This document shows, piece by piece, positions 50,048-62,400 of a stretch of DNA of 64,000 nucleotides (positions are counted from its first letter, which is position 1; every line of letters starts with the position of its first letter). The DNA lies in contig CM034127.1 in NCBI GenBank assembly GCA_019914995.1, positions 310,001 to 374,000 of the forward strand, read 5' to 3'. The notes beneath the pieces were generated by a model, which worked only from the letters and a program-made list of their open reading frames with translations, was not told the origin of the DNA and did not search any database. This DNA is from Acanthochlamys bracteata (taxonomy: Eukaryota > Streptophyta > Magnoliopsida > Pandanales > Velloziaceae). The translations under genes and the position numbers were made by a program.

Positions 50048-50984
50048 TGATAAGTATGTAATAGTACATAATTTTATATATTATTTTACCATAATTTAAA
50101 ATTAATTTGTTATATTTATGAGCTAATTACTTATATTTTGCAAATGTGTAGGAAATAAGGAGGTAAAGATGCAAGATAAAGAAAATCAAGGATGCAAAGA
50201 AAAATAATAATTGTAATGGGCCTTGTAAGTTTTAAAAGACCATGATTAACCAACCAAGTGAAGACAAAAACAAAAAGAACGAATGACTTATGTGTCACGT
50301 GAAGAAGATTAGAGGGGAAGTGGGGTGAAACCAAGGTTATCAAGATTGGGATCTTAGGTAAGATCGTTTCGCTCGGATAAGATCGTAAAATCGAGATTTT
50401 ATAGTAAAATCGTAAGATTTTACAAATCAATAATTATTTAGTAAATTTTTTTAGTTTAATACTTTAAAAAAATAAAGTTTATTAATATTGTAACAAACTA
50501 ATAAATTTTTGATTGTTGTGATTTTAGGTGATTTTGCGGACCTTCAAATAGCAGTTGCAACTTGCAAGCTTTTAATTATAATTTTAGAAGCCAAAAATAT
50601 ATGTAATTGTATAGATATATTGTTAGCTTATTATTATATTGAATTTTAAGTTCTTGTGTAGCTGTAGACTTTTTTTTTTCTATTTTCAGTAGCAATGAAT
50701 ATCAATGAAATATTCTTTTACTGATTATTTCTACACACAAGCATTCTGTTTTTACATACAGCATACCATTACAAATTTACAAGAACATCAAATAAAAAAT
50801 ACTCCATACTGAATTTCAAATAGTGACACAATCACACATTCATACAGATTTTAAAAAAATAGAGAACTTAAAGTTCTATACTTCTATATCATTCATTATT
50901 GAAGTTATACACTTATACAACATTTCAGTAAGCTTACATTGAAGTTGTACAATAATAAAACTATATACAAGAGCCATCTAAATT

Positions 50985-51300
50985 CTAAAATACTAAATAG
51001 CTCTGGACAGTGAAACAAAGCCATCACCGTCCAGAGCTATTTAGATGGTTCTCGGCAGTAAACAGAGCCATTTATATGGCTTTGTTTCTATCCAGAGCTA
51101 TCTAAAATACTAAATAGTTCTGGGCATAAAACAGAGCCATTCCAGAGCCATTTAGATGGCTCTGTTTCTGTCCAGAGCTATCTAAAATATTAAATGGCTC
51201 TGGGCAGTAAAACAAAGCCATTTAGATGGCTCTGTTTCTGTCCAGAGCTATCTAAAATACTAAATGGCTTTGGACAGTGAAACAAAGCCATCTAATTTCA
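50985..51300. repeat. palindromic tandem repeat inside the hAT
   Basis: About four units built from CCAGAGCTATCTAAAATACT and its partial complements (AGATGGCTCTGTTTCTG). Each unit contains inverted copies of CAGAGCCATTTAGATGGCTC, so single strands could fold into hairpins. Units differ by a few substitutions and indels. Confidence 0.85.
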
Positions 51301-51740
51301 ATGACTAGGCAGTAAGATAGCCTGCCACTATAATTCAACCAAATAGAACATATTTCATAATATAAAACAGTCAATATAGTATATAACATACTTAACATGT
51401 CTACAAAAATACTACAAGTCTACAACTGTATAGCTAATAGGCCTTACAAATAGCAATAGCCAATAAGGTACAACATTAAAAACATAAAAAGAAAACTAAA
51501 AAAAGTTATCAGCAGAAATATCATCAATGTCACAATCATCTCCATTGCTATCTTCTTCCTGAGAGTCATCTCCACTAACACTACCGCCATGAGAAGAACC
51601 AATATTATCTAAGTCAATATTATCTACTGGAATCTCCACATCACTATTAGGTTTACTTCTAGACTTTCAATGTCATCAACAACATTCAATGTCTCATTTG
51701 AACTATTTTCATTACCTGAAGTTTGATTGAGGACATCCAG

Positions 51741-53895
51741 TCATTCATGGTCAACAGGGTCAGCTTCTTGTTCTTCAACAATCCACTCATCATCTGAAGA
51801 AAGATCATCAAAAGCAGCTGAGCAACTTGAAGTCAATTTTGTACTTTTCATTCTTCTTTCTCTCAGTTTCAAATTGCACATCACGAATATCAAGTCATTC
51901 ATCTTCCTTTGATGCAAACGGTTTCTTCTTTTTGTGTGCATCTAAACAATAATGAAATTATAGAAATTATATAAGCTGATAGTCTATTAATATAACAAGC
52001 TGTTTAAACAGAGAAAGTTATATCTTTACCATTTCAAATGCACTCCAATTACGCTCGCAGCCAGAAGAACTACATGTTAAACTTAATATTCGAATAGCAA
52101 ACCTTTGTAGTTCAGGACATTCAGCTCCAAAAGAATCCCACCAATCAGCTGGATCTTTTGTTTGCCTCCCTACTATTGCAGAGCTGATAAACAGTCCCCT
52201 TGCCTGTTTAAATGCTGCAAACTGCATCAGCTACCATCCTTTCTAAACAATTATATAATCCAATTTTTACCTCTGCATCATCTTTAAAATCTGAACTATA
52301 ATGGTAACGAGGATTTAAGTAATAAGCTGCAGCATGTAAAGGCCTATGTAATTGAAGTTCCCATCTTTCATCAATAATTTTCCACACAGGTTCATAACTA
52401 TAAGAAATAAAAAAAATGAATCATTACAAATAATGAAATAACTAATAACAATGATAAAGATATTTAATCTTATTTAAGCACTAACATTTTCTTAGCATTA
52501 CCAAAATTCAGTCGTATTTTCTCTTTTGCATGGTCCATCTCCTTATAGATAAAACCCATAGCTGATTTCTCATCTGAGTCAACCAAACGCAGCACCTTAA
52601 TAAGAGGGTAAGCCGCTTTCAAACATGTCTGAACATTCCTCTAGAACCTGCTGTCCAGAACAGTATGCTGGACTTGCTTGCCATCTTGTTTGCTTGCAAA
52701 TTTACTTGACTTCCATGCACTAGAGCTAAACATACTCATTAATACATCTTTATGCTCATTTAGACAACCCAATGTCAAGTATGAGGTAGCAAATCTAGTT
52801 GCACCTGGTCTAATTAAATCTCTCCCATTTGTAAAATGCCTCAACATTGAAATAAGTAGGGTCCTTCCATAAATGTATGTTGTAATTTTTCTTCCCTTTG
52901 TAATTGTCTCACTATGAACCCTCAATTTTTTTTCAAAATCTTCTATAATGAGATCAATACAATGGGTAGCATAAGGTGTCCAATAAATTCTTTTTTCCAT
53001 CAACCTCTCTCCTGCTGCCTTATAGTTTGGAGCATTGTCAGTAATAACTTGCACAACATTTTTCTCTCCAACCCTCTCTACAATATCATCTAACATCTCA
53101 AAAACTTTATCTGCTATTTTAGATATATCAAAGGTATCAATAGATGACAAAAATACAGTTCCTTTAGGACTATTTACTAAAAAGTTACATATAGATTTTC
53201 TTCTTTTATCAGTTCAACCATCGGACATAATAGAACAACTAGTTTTTTTCCACTCTGTTTTATAATCCTCAAGAAAAATTTTTACATTAGCTACTTCTTT
53301 TTTCAAATAGGTTTCCCTAATTTCATGATAAAAAGGAGATTTCAGTCCACAACCAAACCTACCAACCAACTCAAGCATTTTTAAAAATTCTGGATTTTTT
53401 ACACAATTGAAAGAAATTGCATTTGTGTAAAAAAAATGAGCTATTTGTTGACAACAATCTTCCCTCAACTCTGCTTTCATCAAATGATTAATGCTTACTT
53501 GGGTGTTTCCAAATCTATGACAATTTTTACTAGAATGCATACTCATTACTTGTTTTTGATTTAAAAATTGCTGCACCCTCTCATCCCCAGAGTCATCTCC
53601 TATGCCACCCCAAATTTTTTTTTTTCCTATGTGAGACTTCTTCAATTTTAGCTAAGAGTTCTAAAATTTTTTGCCTAACTTCTTCAGGAACTTGCTGACG
53701 TGGTTCTACATTTCTATGTGTGCATACCAAATGATGTTTGAAACGAAAAATGCCTCCAGTAAAAACCTTTTGACAATACTTGCACTTAACTTTTCTAAAA
53801 TTATTATCTATATCTATACCATGCTTCCAACCCACATCAGGCCTATTACCAGTAAAGTTTTTTTTCTTATCTTTTTCAGAACCAGATGTAGACAT
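51741..53895 (-). pseudogene. hAT transposase with BED zinc finger, inactivated
   Basis: From ATG 53895 the protein begins with a BED-type zinc finger (VKCKYCQKVFTGGIFRFKHH). A frame change near 53610-53640 in a poly-A/T run breaks it. The next block is typical hAT (MKAELREDCCQQIAHFF, FLKMLELVGRFG, CSIMSDG). An in-frame TGA sits where the motif DGWTD needs Trp (about 53214). The RNase-H-like core continues (VVQVITDNAPNYKAAG, YWTPYATHCIDLI). A stop and frame change follow near 52640, then the C-terminal dimerisation domain (LQRFAIRILSLTCSSSGCERNWSAFEM, split here: SSSGCERNWSAFEM is the key part). A GT-AG intron (about 51942-52024) joins this to HTKRRNRLHQRKMNDLIFV and an acidic tail (DDLSSDDEWIVEEQEAD) ending near 51741. 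Transposition in trans only. Confidence 0.9.
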
Positions 53896-54693
53896 CTTCT
53901 TAATTAATCAAAACTTGAAACGAAGAAGAAAAATCACACTGCATAAAAAAAAATTTACAGTTATAATTTAAAACAGAGTAACTGAACAGAGCATACAACA
54001 ATCCAAAAATTAATTTCAATTATTAAATATTTAATCTGTTGAAGTAACAAATTAACAACAATAATATTACCAACTATCAAGTATCACATACATAGATACA
54101 CTCACCACTCAACATTCAACACTCAAAATTTAACAAAATCTGAACAAATATAACAAAATAAAAGAATTTTAACAAAAGTATGTTTAACGTACAAGGGCTC
54201 AAAAAATTGAAGAAGAAACTCCCGGTGTAAAAGATTTACGAAGCAGTCGAAGCTATCGAGCTCGAATCAACAAAATCCCGATGTAGAAGGAAGCGATTCT
54301 CCTTTGGTAGGCCTAAACGGAAGAGATCTGTGAAAATTTTGAAGAAATTTCTCTATTTTTGGGTCCGATCTATCGTGAAAAAAGAAAAAATTAGGGATAG
54401 GAAATACTTCTCTCGCTGGCTCGCGCTCACGGTGTGTCTCGCGCGGCCGAGTGGATAAATTAGTATTTAGCCAATTTTGCAAAAAATCCCTCACACTTCG
54501 TCAATTTGCAAAAAACCCCCTTATAATGTAAGATCGTACTAAGATCGTGATCTTACCGATCTTACGATCAAGATCGCGATCTTAGTACGATTTTAAGGGT
54601 AAAACGATTTTTATAAAATTGGGATCGTTTTGTTGAGATAAAATCATAAGATTTTAAGATTTAAATCGGGATTTTAACGACATTCGGTGAAAC

Positions 54694-55627
54694 TACTCAG
54701 CGATCCCAAAAGAAGCCAGTAGTGACAGCAACCATCAAATGATACAGATCTAAACAGAAAAGCAAAGAGACAGCAGCAACAAGACCAAGACCAGAGGACA
54801 GAACAGAAACTACAGCGACACAGATTTGATTCTTAAACTTATTTTTATTTTAATCGATTTTATTGTATGTAATTTTAACATGGGTGGCTAAACTCTCTAA
54901 ACATGAGTTAGAATTAAACTCTAATAATTTTAATTTATTTTTTGAATATTATGTGATATATGGATTGTTGATTAGATTGTGATTTGTTAATTCTTATTTG
55001 GAGAGATATTTATATGTTAAATTTGTATGCATGATCAGCATTAGATTTGATATCTATATTATTTTATTAATTATGTTCGCGAGGACCAATCGGAGCATAG
55101 TTTATGAATCACAGAATTAATAACTGTAGTGGTATTTACTGGACCAAAGTAAATGCAATTACTTGATTTATAATTTGCGAGACTTTATGCATCTTCAGAA
55201 ATTTCTAAACAAGGAGTTAGAATATCACTAGAGATAAATAATTTTAGACTGGACCAAGATTAAAATCATAATTCGAAATTGTATTTAAGAATTAAACTAA
55301 AGTGTTAGGTACGAAATCTTCACAATCATCATAATCTATTCTCATACTTATTTACGGATTAAATTAAATACATTGTGGTGAATTCTAAAACTCCAATTGT
55401 TTGCATATCTGTTTTTTCGATCCGTATTTTACTTTACTTTCTTAGGTTTCGTATATTTTTTAGCATTCACAAAAATACAATTTTTAATAGTTTAGTTGAA
55501 TTAAAATTAGCAACAATTCTGTGGAACAAACTCGTTTTCTGCTATACAGTAGACGACCACCGTACACTTGCGGAATAGACTAATATAGAATCATTAGGAT
55601 TTTCTTAGGTGGTTTTGTCTACATCAA
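54694..55627 (+). other. right part of presumed gypsy LTR
   Basis: Non-coding; continues the sequence interrupted by the hAT. Contains CAGCAGCAACAAGACCAAGA-like A/G-rich DNA at the left and AT-rich DNA at the right. An open frame at 55375-55578 has no recognised domain. Confidence 0.5.
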
Positions 55628-55809
55628 GTATTTAGAGAATTTATTTAAAAATTTAAAAAATTTTTAAAATATAAAAAATTATACGTAGTAAAATCTGTTT
55701 GTTTATTATTATTATTATTTTAAGTAAAAAAAGTAAATCTCGTTTTTCAAAAAAATAATAATTAATTCTATTTTTAAAAAAATTTATTTCAAATGCACTC
55801 CCAAACGCT

Positions 55810-57890
55810 CGAGTGTCGTTTGCCGAATCACTTAAATTCTTTGTATTTGTATATGCTTAATGCTTTTACTATATTCGTGAGCTAAAATCGTATTATAAAT
55901 CCTAATGCTTTTCTAAGCATGACATAGAGCATATTTGGTTAAGTTTTAAATTTAGAATTTTTAAGTGAAAGCTACTATTTATATATTTTTGCTGAAAAAA
56001 GCGGCTCTTGAATTTTTTATTAGAAAACTGCTTTTCTCTAAATTCTGTTTGGATAAATTTTACTGTTTAAAGATTTTTTGTAAAAAAAATTAAATATATG
56101 TTTGACTAAACTTGTGCTTATAAGTGAATAAAATATATAATGATTAGAATGTCCTTAATTATATAATATACGATGTATTGTTAAATTTATGAATCTATTT
56201 TCATTTATTATCTAGTCTTTTGAAAATTAATTTTATAACATATTTTTAAAATACTTTTTATTTAATATTTTTTATAATAATATATATAAACCTATTAATA
56301 AATATGTTATTATTATTTATTGATAATATGTTTAAATTAAAATTATTTAATATAACAATAATTAATAATTAATTAATTAATTAACAGAAATAAATAAGTA
56401 AGATATTAATACATTAACAATTTTAAGCAAATTGATTCTTGCATTGTCATAAGAAAAAATAAAACTCAAACAACCACTCATAACAACAACAATTACAGAA
56501 AAGAACGAGTAGAAAAACATTTGCCTTTGTTTAAAATTTAGCCTCAATTTATTCAACTATATTGCTGCTATTTTATAATAAAATTGTTATCCAAAATTTT
56601 TAGTAATTAATTCAATTCATCTTTTCTTTTTCGAATTGGTTGTGCGGATTGCTCAACATCTTCCGATGAAAAAGAAAAGTGCGGTGGTTGCATAAGCTCC
56701 ATTTTGTCGAGGCAAAGTATCATAGAAAACTTACAACCTATCCAAAGCATAAAACAAAGTTACCTGATTTTGAGGATTAGAAATATATTAACAAACTGAA
56801 GAGCAAGATTTCCTGCACCTTAGAAGATCAAGGAAAGGTTGCAAATGATCGTTCCTACTACTGGGAATTGAGTGGGATGAGGAATCGCCAACCAGTTAAG
56901 CACCGGAAGAGATGCAGAGCATGTTAGAGGAGAGTCGACAGAAGAATGACAGTTCTTCTCGCCTTGAGAACATATCTACTTTTATTTTATTGGACCGTAC
57001 TTCAAATCCAAAATAGTCTATGGGCTTGTAAGTCTGAAGTCGGTTTTGACTTCGGTTTATTACTTCGCACCATTTCACTTGTTTCACGCAAACAAAATTT
57101 CAAACTCACAATTTATATTTTTCCTTCTTTTAAAATTTCCATTTGTTTTCTTTCCCGACTTTCTTTTAATAATCTTGAAGGTCTGCAGCTATGAATTAAA
57201 ACACGCAAATAAAGTTGAGAAAACAGGAAGTAATATTTCATGAAATGATTGTTCCTTTATAACATGAATGAAAAAAGAACTAAATCTTTTTGTTTAGAAT
57301 TATCACCAGATAAAAGCAATTATTAATGAGAAATAAAGCTCATCTGTACATAACATCAATGGCTGACATTTAGAGACATTTTTATAATTTGTTTGCTTCT
57401 TCTAAAAATATTATCTTTGTAGTTACACTTAACTGGAGCCTAAATATAACATATTTTTTAAAATTTGCCTAAATTTAAACTGCAATTACAAACCTTTACA
57501 ATTAACTTCAATTGCGGAAGATCCGGCCTCACTAACATTACATCATTCTAGTTAGTTACGAATCCTGGGAAATCATTTGAATTAGGCAGTTAATTCAGAA
57601 TTGTTATTTGCCTCTAGTAAGTACGGAGAGTTTGATTTAACTGATAAATAATTCTCATTGAAGACGCTATGAATGGTGTTTGTGCCAATGACTGCAATGT
57701 TAATGCCTACGGTATCCTGGCAGGTCTGTTTGCATGTCGCTATAGAATTTATATAGATTACTTTTCAAAAATTCCAAAACTATAGAACAAGAAGATAACT
57801 TTAATTCTATGACATCTCAGCACATCAATGCCACATAGGAAACAATACATTTGATTTCTTAGATAGTACTAAATTTTTCTGGAACTGCAG
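55810..57890 (+). repeat. start of tandem unit C
   Basis: Collinear with 26750-28496 and 63350-64000. Within it about 55926-56510 is absent from units B and D (GCTTTTCTAAGCAGGACAT runs straight on there), so it is an AT-rich insertion. 57560-57890 is BRX intron 3 sequence leading into the exon 4 copy. No gene is seen before 57891. Confidence 0.8.
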
Positions 57891-58507
57891 AGAGAATCAT
57901 TTTTCTCGAGGGTAGGTTCTACAAGAGAGAGCCCCACACTTCCTCCCTTGGCCCGGGACCGAACATTTCGGAACACCAGCCGTCAGCCTTCTGCTTCCAC
58001 AAGGGGAGGATACTTACTATCTGTGCCAGACCCCTCCGAGCATATTCCACAACCCCAATTCCTCCCTGCAGCTAGAGTGTCTGGTATTAAGGGGGAGACA
58101 TCATCCATTGATGCATCAAGGACAACAACGTCATCCAGAGATGAAGCCTCAGTCTCCATTAGCAATGCTAGTGATTTGGAGGCGACAGAGTGGGTGGAAG
58201 AAGATGAACCTGGGGTGTACATCACTATCAGAGAGCTGGCAGATGGTACCAGAGAGCTTAGACGAGTCCGTTTCAGGTATTTGAACTCACAAAGTTCACT
58301 AATCCAATACTACTAGTTTATATAAGAGAATCTTCACATTCAAATTTCTGTTTTTGCAGCCGAGAAAGATTTGGGGAGGTACATGCTAAGCTGTGGTGGG
58401 AAGAAAATAGAGAGAGGATACAAGCTCAGTACCTATACGAGAATCCTACTGTAACATCCGCTAAAATTAACTTAGAAAAGTTCAGAGTAGTAGAAGGAAA
58501 TTTTTAA
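57891..58507 (+). pseudogene. BRX exons 4 and 5 copy in unit C
   Basis: 57891-58276 equals BRX exon 4 in length (386 bp) and frame, with intact acceptor and GT donor. 58360 onward is exon 5 after a shortened intron. Together they encode a whole second BRX domain (EEDEPGVYITIREL ... KLWWEENRERIQAQYL). The original stop TAA is TAC here, so the frame runs 23 codons further to TAA 58505. Exons 1-3 are missing and no start codon is obvious upstream, so it is a 3' gene fragment. The open frame and intact splice sites would still let it be spliced into a read-through transcript. Confidence 0.9.
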
Positions 58508-59403
58508 CATTAGAATTGCGTATATGCAAAAAATGGAAGCAAGATTTCAGCCACCTCTTCCTAGTTTGGGTGTTTCTTGGAGTAATCTAAGTTTTGGTTT
58601 TCCTAAATTTGCGCCTGCCATATGATAAGGGTTTATGTTGTTGTAAAGCAATGAAAGCAACTAATATTTCTGTAAATACTGCCCATGAATTGTGGTGGCT
58701 ATGTTCGTGTTATGCAAAAATGACATGGGCTTGGATCTTCTACAATTGAAGTTATGAACTTAAGGGTTTGTTCTTTTTCGATTAACCATGTTTTCAAAAT
58801 ATGTCTTTTAATGCTGGCAGGTGAGGATCATGCGATGAGATTGCCAATTAGCATGCCAGCTTGATACTTTGAAAATGCAAATTAGCATGCCATGTTCTAA
58901 AGGCGAGAAGAATAATAGTCATTTCTTACGTCTGCGGCTCTGCCAACTCGATAGTTGACTTCATAATTAAATTCATCCACTTGCACAAGCACATTATTAG
59001 CATATTTGCTACTTAATAATTAGTCATTTGACTAGTTAATAATTATCTCAGTAGGTGGCTTTGTAATTAAGTTCATCCACATGCTACAGCACGTTATTAG
59101 AATATTGCGTGTTGTATGTAATAACTAATGACTAACTTTGCATTAGAATATTTTCTGCCCTTCCCTCTAATAATTCAGATTCGATGCACGCTGTAGACAC
59201 AGATAAGCTAAAAATAAATCTGATGTGCATAATATTATAAACAATAGTATAATAATATCAATTCCTCAGATCTCCGACTTCCATTTCATGTATAATAATG
59301 TAAGGCAACGAGACTCCATACTAATCTACCACCACAGCATTTGCTTCCAAAATTTTTAGCTCTACTCCTGTGTTTCCAGTCCTACCTTAACTGCTGAGTA
59401 CTG
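58508..59403 (+). other. BRX 3' UTR copy and NLR 3 promoter
   Basis: 58508 to about 58940 matches the BRX 3' UTR and flank in unit A. The remainder resembles 30061-30513 in unit B. The last 100 bp before the ATG is shared by all three NLR copies. Confidence 0.7.
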
Positions 59404-62400
59404 ATGGCATTCCTAGCAAACAGACTTCGGCAAGACTTCCAAAACTATGTGTACAACATGGGGAAGGAAGAGGTTGTCATGCTCGTTGGTGTCCCTGAGC
59501 AGATCAAAAAGCTTGAAGAGACCCTTCGTGACATCTGCAACGTCCTTGAAGATGCAGAGAAGAGAAGGATCGAAGACAAGTCCATCAACGACTGGCTGCT
59601 CAAGCTCAAGGATGTCATGTACGATGCTGACGACATACTCGACCAGTGCTGGATCGAGAACGAGAAAAAGAAGCTGGCCGCTGCTAGCCAATCTTCTTCG
59701 GCGACTGAATATTCTCCTTCAAGATTGGTATGGGTATCAAGTCTGCTTCCTCATTTCTTCCGCAAGCTCTTTTTTAGTCAGGCAACCATATCATCTGCTT
59801 CACCCGCTGGATCTTCTTCAAAATTGTTACGGGTATCAAGCATGCTTCCTTACTTCTTCCGTAAGCTTTTATTTACTCATGAGATTGGAATTAGAATTAA
59901 AAACCTCAATCTCAGACTCAAGCACATCTCTCACCAGAAATCCCAATTCTCTCTCAAGGATGCATCTCCTTCACATGAACCTAAACTGATAGCTGAAAGT
60001 AGTCGCAGAAGTTCACATATAATAGATGTAGACATTGTGGGATCAAAGATTCAAGAAAATACCCAAACAATCTTAGAGTCTCTGACTGAAACAGATGAAA
60101 GGGAAAACATTCTTGTGTATGGGGTTGTAGGTATTGGAGGAATAGGAAAGACCACACTAGCTAGGAATTTGTTTAAAGACTCCAGAGTCGACTCTGCATT
60201 TAAAGTTAAAATATGGCTCAGTGTTTCAAAAATATATGATGAGGTCGAATTGCTTTGTGATATCTCGACCTCTATGGGCGTAGATCATAATGGGTTCCGA
60301 TCTCGACCATCTCTCGAGTCTTTAGTTCATGAGTCTGTAAAGGATAAGAAGTTCTTGATTGTATTGGACAATGTGTGGGATGCATCTGTGTGGAACAACT
60401 TTTTGAAGCGTCTACTGCAAAGTGGAGCGACAGGAAGTAGGGTTTTGGTCACCACTAGAAGTTCTAAAATCGCAAATGAGATGAAGGCTGTTAGATGCTT
60501 CCCAGTCGATTCATTATCTGCCGAAGATGGATGGTTATTGCTATGCAAGGTTGTGGTGCTCGGTGGGGATGAAAGTGAGATTTTTTGGCTCAAGGATATA
60601 GGGCTGCAGATTGTGGACAAATGTGCAGGATTACCATTGGCTATTCGAGCTATTGGAGGTGTGCTATGTGACACCGAGAGAAGTAAGCGTGCATGGGAAG
60701 AAGTTCTCAGACGCAGTGAGTGGTCTTCAGCCAAGCTTCCTGATGAAATTCATACTGCATTATATTTGAGTTATGAAGATTTACCTGTGCAACTTAAACA
60801 ATGCTTCTTGTATTCTTCATTATTTCCTCCACGTGAGCATCAGGACATGGATACTTTACGCAGTTGTTGGATTGCTGAAGGGTTAGTGAAAGACTCTGGA
60901 AATTCAACTTTAGAAGTCGAAGCAAAAAATTGTTACTACAAGCTCGTCAACAGAGGTATGCTCCAAACCGACCCAGGATATCTTGATAAATCCATGTGCA
61001 GCATGCATGATCTTTTGAGAGCACTTTGCCATGCTTTGTTGCAAGGAGAAAACTTGTTCATAAAAGATGTGCAAAATAGTTTTCAAAATTGTGATCCTCT
61101 GATGAAAGTTCGTCGCTTATATATTGACAACAACACTGATGACAATTTGTCTCAAGAAAGTATCAAGGTGACTGATTTCATTAAAGACTACAACTCTTTA
61201 AGGTCGTTATTCTTGTATAGTTCTAAAGTTGATGAAGAAGGAATTAATCAGATTTGCCAAACTAACAAGTACCTTCGAGTTCTGCATTTGGAAAATGCTC
61301 ACATTCAACAATTCCCAGCTACAATAAAGAATTTACTGCATTTGAGATATCTACACATAGCTAATGCTGATATAAGAGACTTGCCTGACAGCATAGGAGA
61401 TCTTGTGAATCTGCAATTCCTGTATCTTTGCAACTGTAAATTACTGCAGGACCTACCAAAGAGTATGGGTAGGCTTCATAAGTTAAGAACTTTAAGTGTT
61501 TCTGAAACAAAATTAGAGAGAATGCCGGCAGAGGTGCAAGATCTCGAAAACCTTCGAGAGCTTTGGGGATATCCTATCTACCATACAGAAGATCTTCTTC
61601 CACAAGAAAGTGAAAAGGCATGGTCCAGATTGAGCGATTTAGCTAGCCTCCCTTACCTCCAGGAAGTAATGATATGCCACTTAGATGGGTCAGAATTTTC
61701 CCAAGACCGTAAGAAAACAGAAAGCATTTTTAAAAGCAACAGGTCCTTGAAAATGCTGCTGCTAGAGTGCAACCAACCGCACGAGATTGAAGCTCAAACA
61801 GTCATGATAGAGAAGGAGTTAGAGTTTGTTTTGTCACCACCAGATTGTTTGGAGTGGTTGAGTATCAACGGTTTCTTCGGCAAAAGCTTCTCCAGCTGGA
61901 TTTCATACAACTATCTCCCGAATCTCACTTCTCTGAAATTGGTTGATTGTAAGTTTTGCACCAACCTTCCGGCCCTTGGTATTTTTCCTAATTTGAAGTT
62001 TCTAATTATACAAGGTGCACCAGCGGTCAAAGCAATCGGCTCCGAGTTTTTGGGTCTCACAACTGCTGCCGCTCCTTCATCCTCTCCACTCAAAATATTT
62101 GCCAAGCTTGAGTACTTAGAATTCAAAGACATGGACAATTTGGCAGAGTGGCGGTGGGATGATGAGGAGGGAACTGAAGGTGCGATCAAAGCCTTACCAG
62201 TTCTAAAGGATGTTATAATCAAGAATTGCCCATTGCTGGAGGTTCTTCCATCAGCATTCTACAAGCATGCTACAGCAGTAACAGCCTTGATAATGTGGGA
62301 TTCAGGCTTGCACGAACTCGAACACTTTCCCTCTCTTAAAAGATTGTCTCTGGAAGATATCAACAATTTGCAGACCGTTGCATTTCTCCCTAAGCTAGAA

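Larger units (their letters stand above)
50332..54685 (-). mobile_element. hAT (Ac/Ds-superfamily) DNA transposon with decayed transposase
   Basis: A perfect 8-bp target duplication GGTGAAAC flanks the element (50324-50331 and 54686-54693). The ends CAAGGTTATCAAGATTGGGA and the complement of ATCGGGATTTTAACGACATTC are imperfect inverted repeats. Subterminal regions are full of AAGATCG/CGATCTT words. The 4354-bp interior carries a minus-strand transposase pseudogene (51741-53895) and a palindromic tandem repeat (50985-51300). Confidence 0.92.
45084..55627 (+). mobile_element. Ty3/gypsy retrotransposon (Athila/Tat-type), 5'-truncated, carrying a nested hAT
   Basis: Protease, RT, RNase H and integrase remnants (45100-48779) are followed by the family-typical CGCTTTTTGGGAGGCAACCC (about 48817), a purine-rich AAGCTTGGGAGGAG (49110) and a presumed 3' LTR from TGATAAGTATG (50048) to about 55627. 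The 5' LTR and gag are missing. The LTR limits are inferred, since no second copy is present. A 4354-bp hAT element lies inside the LTR. Confidence 0.75.
50048..55627 (+). repeat. presumed gypsy 3' LTR, split by hAT insertion
   Basis: Left part 50048-50331 and right part 54694-55627 would join to an LTR of about 1.2 kb, starting TGATAAGTATGTAATAG and ending TTTTGTCTACATCA. Identification relies on the position after a purine tract and TG...CA ends. There is no second LTR here to confirm the limits. Confidence 0.5.

Noticed and set aside
55375..55578. 67-codon ORF after the hAT element
   Set aside because: AT-rich, no domain, lies in the presumed gypsy LTR.
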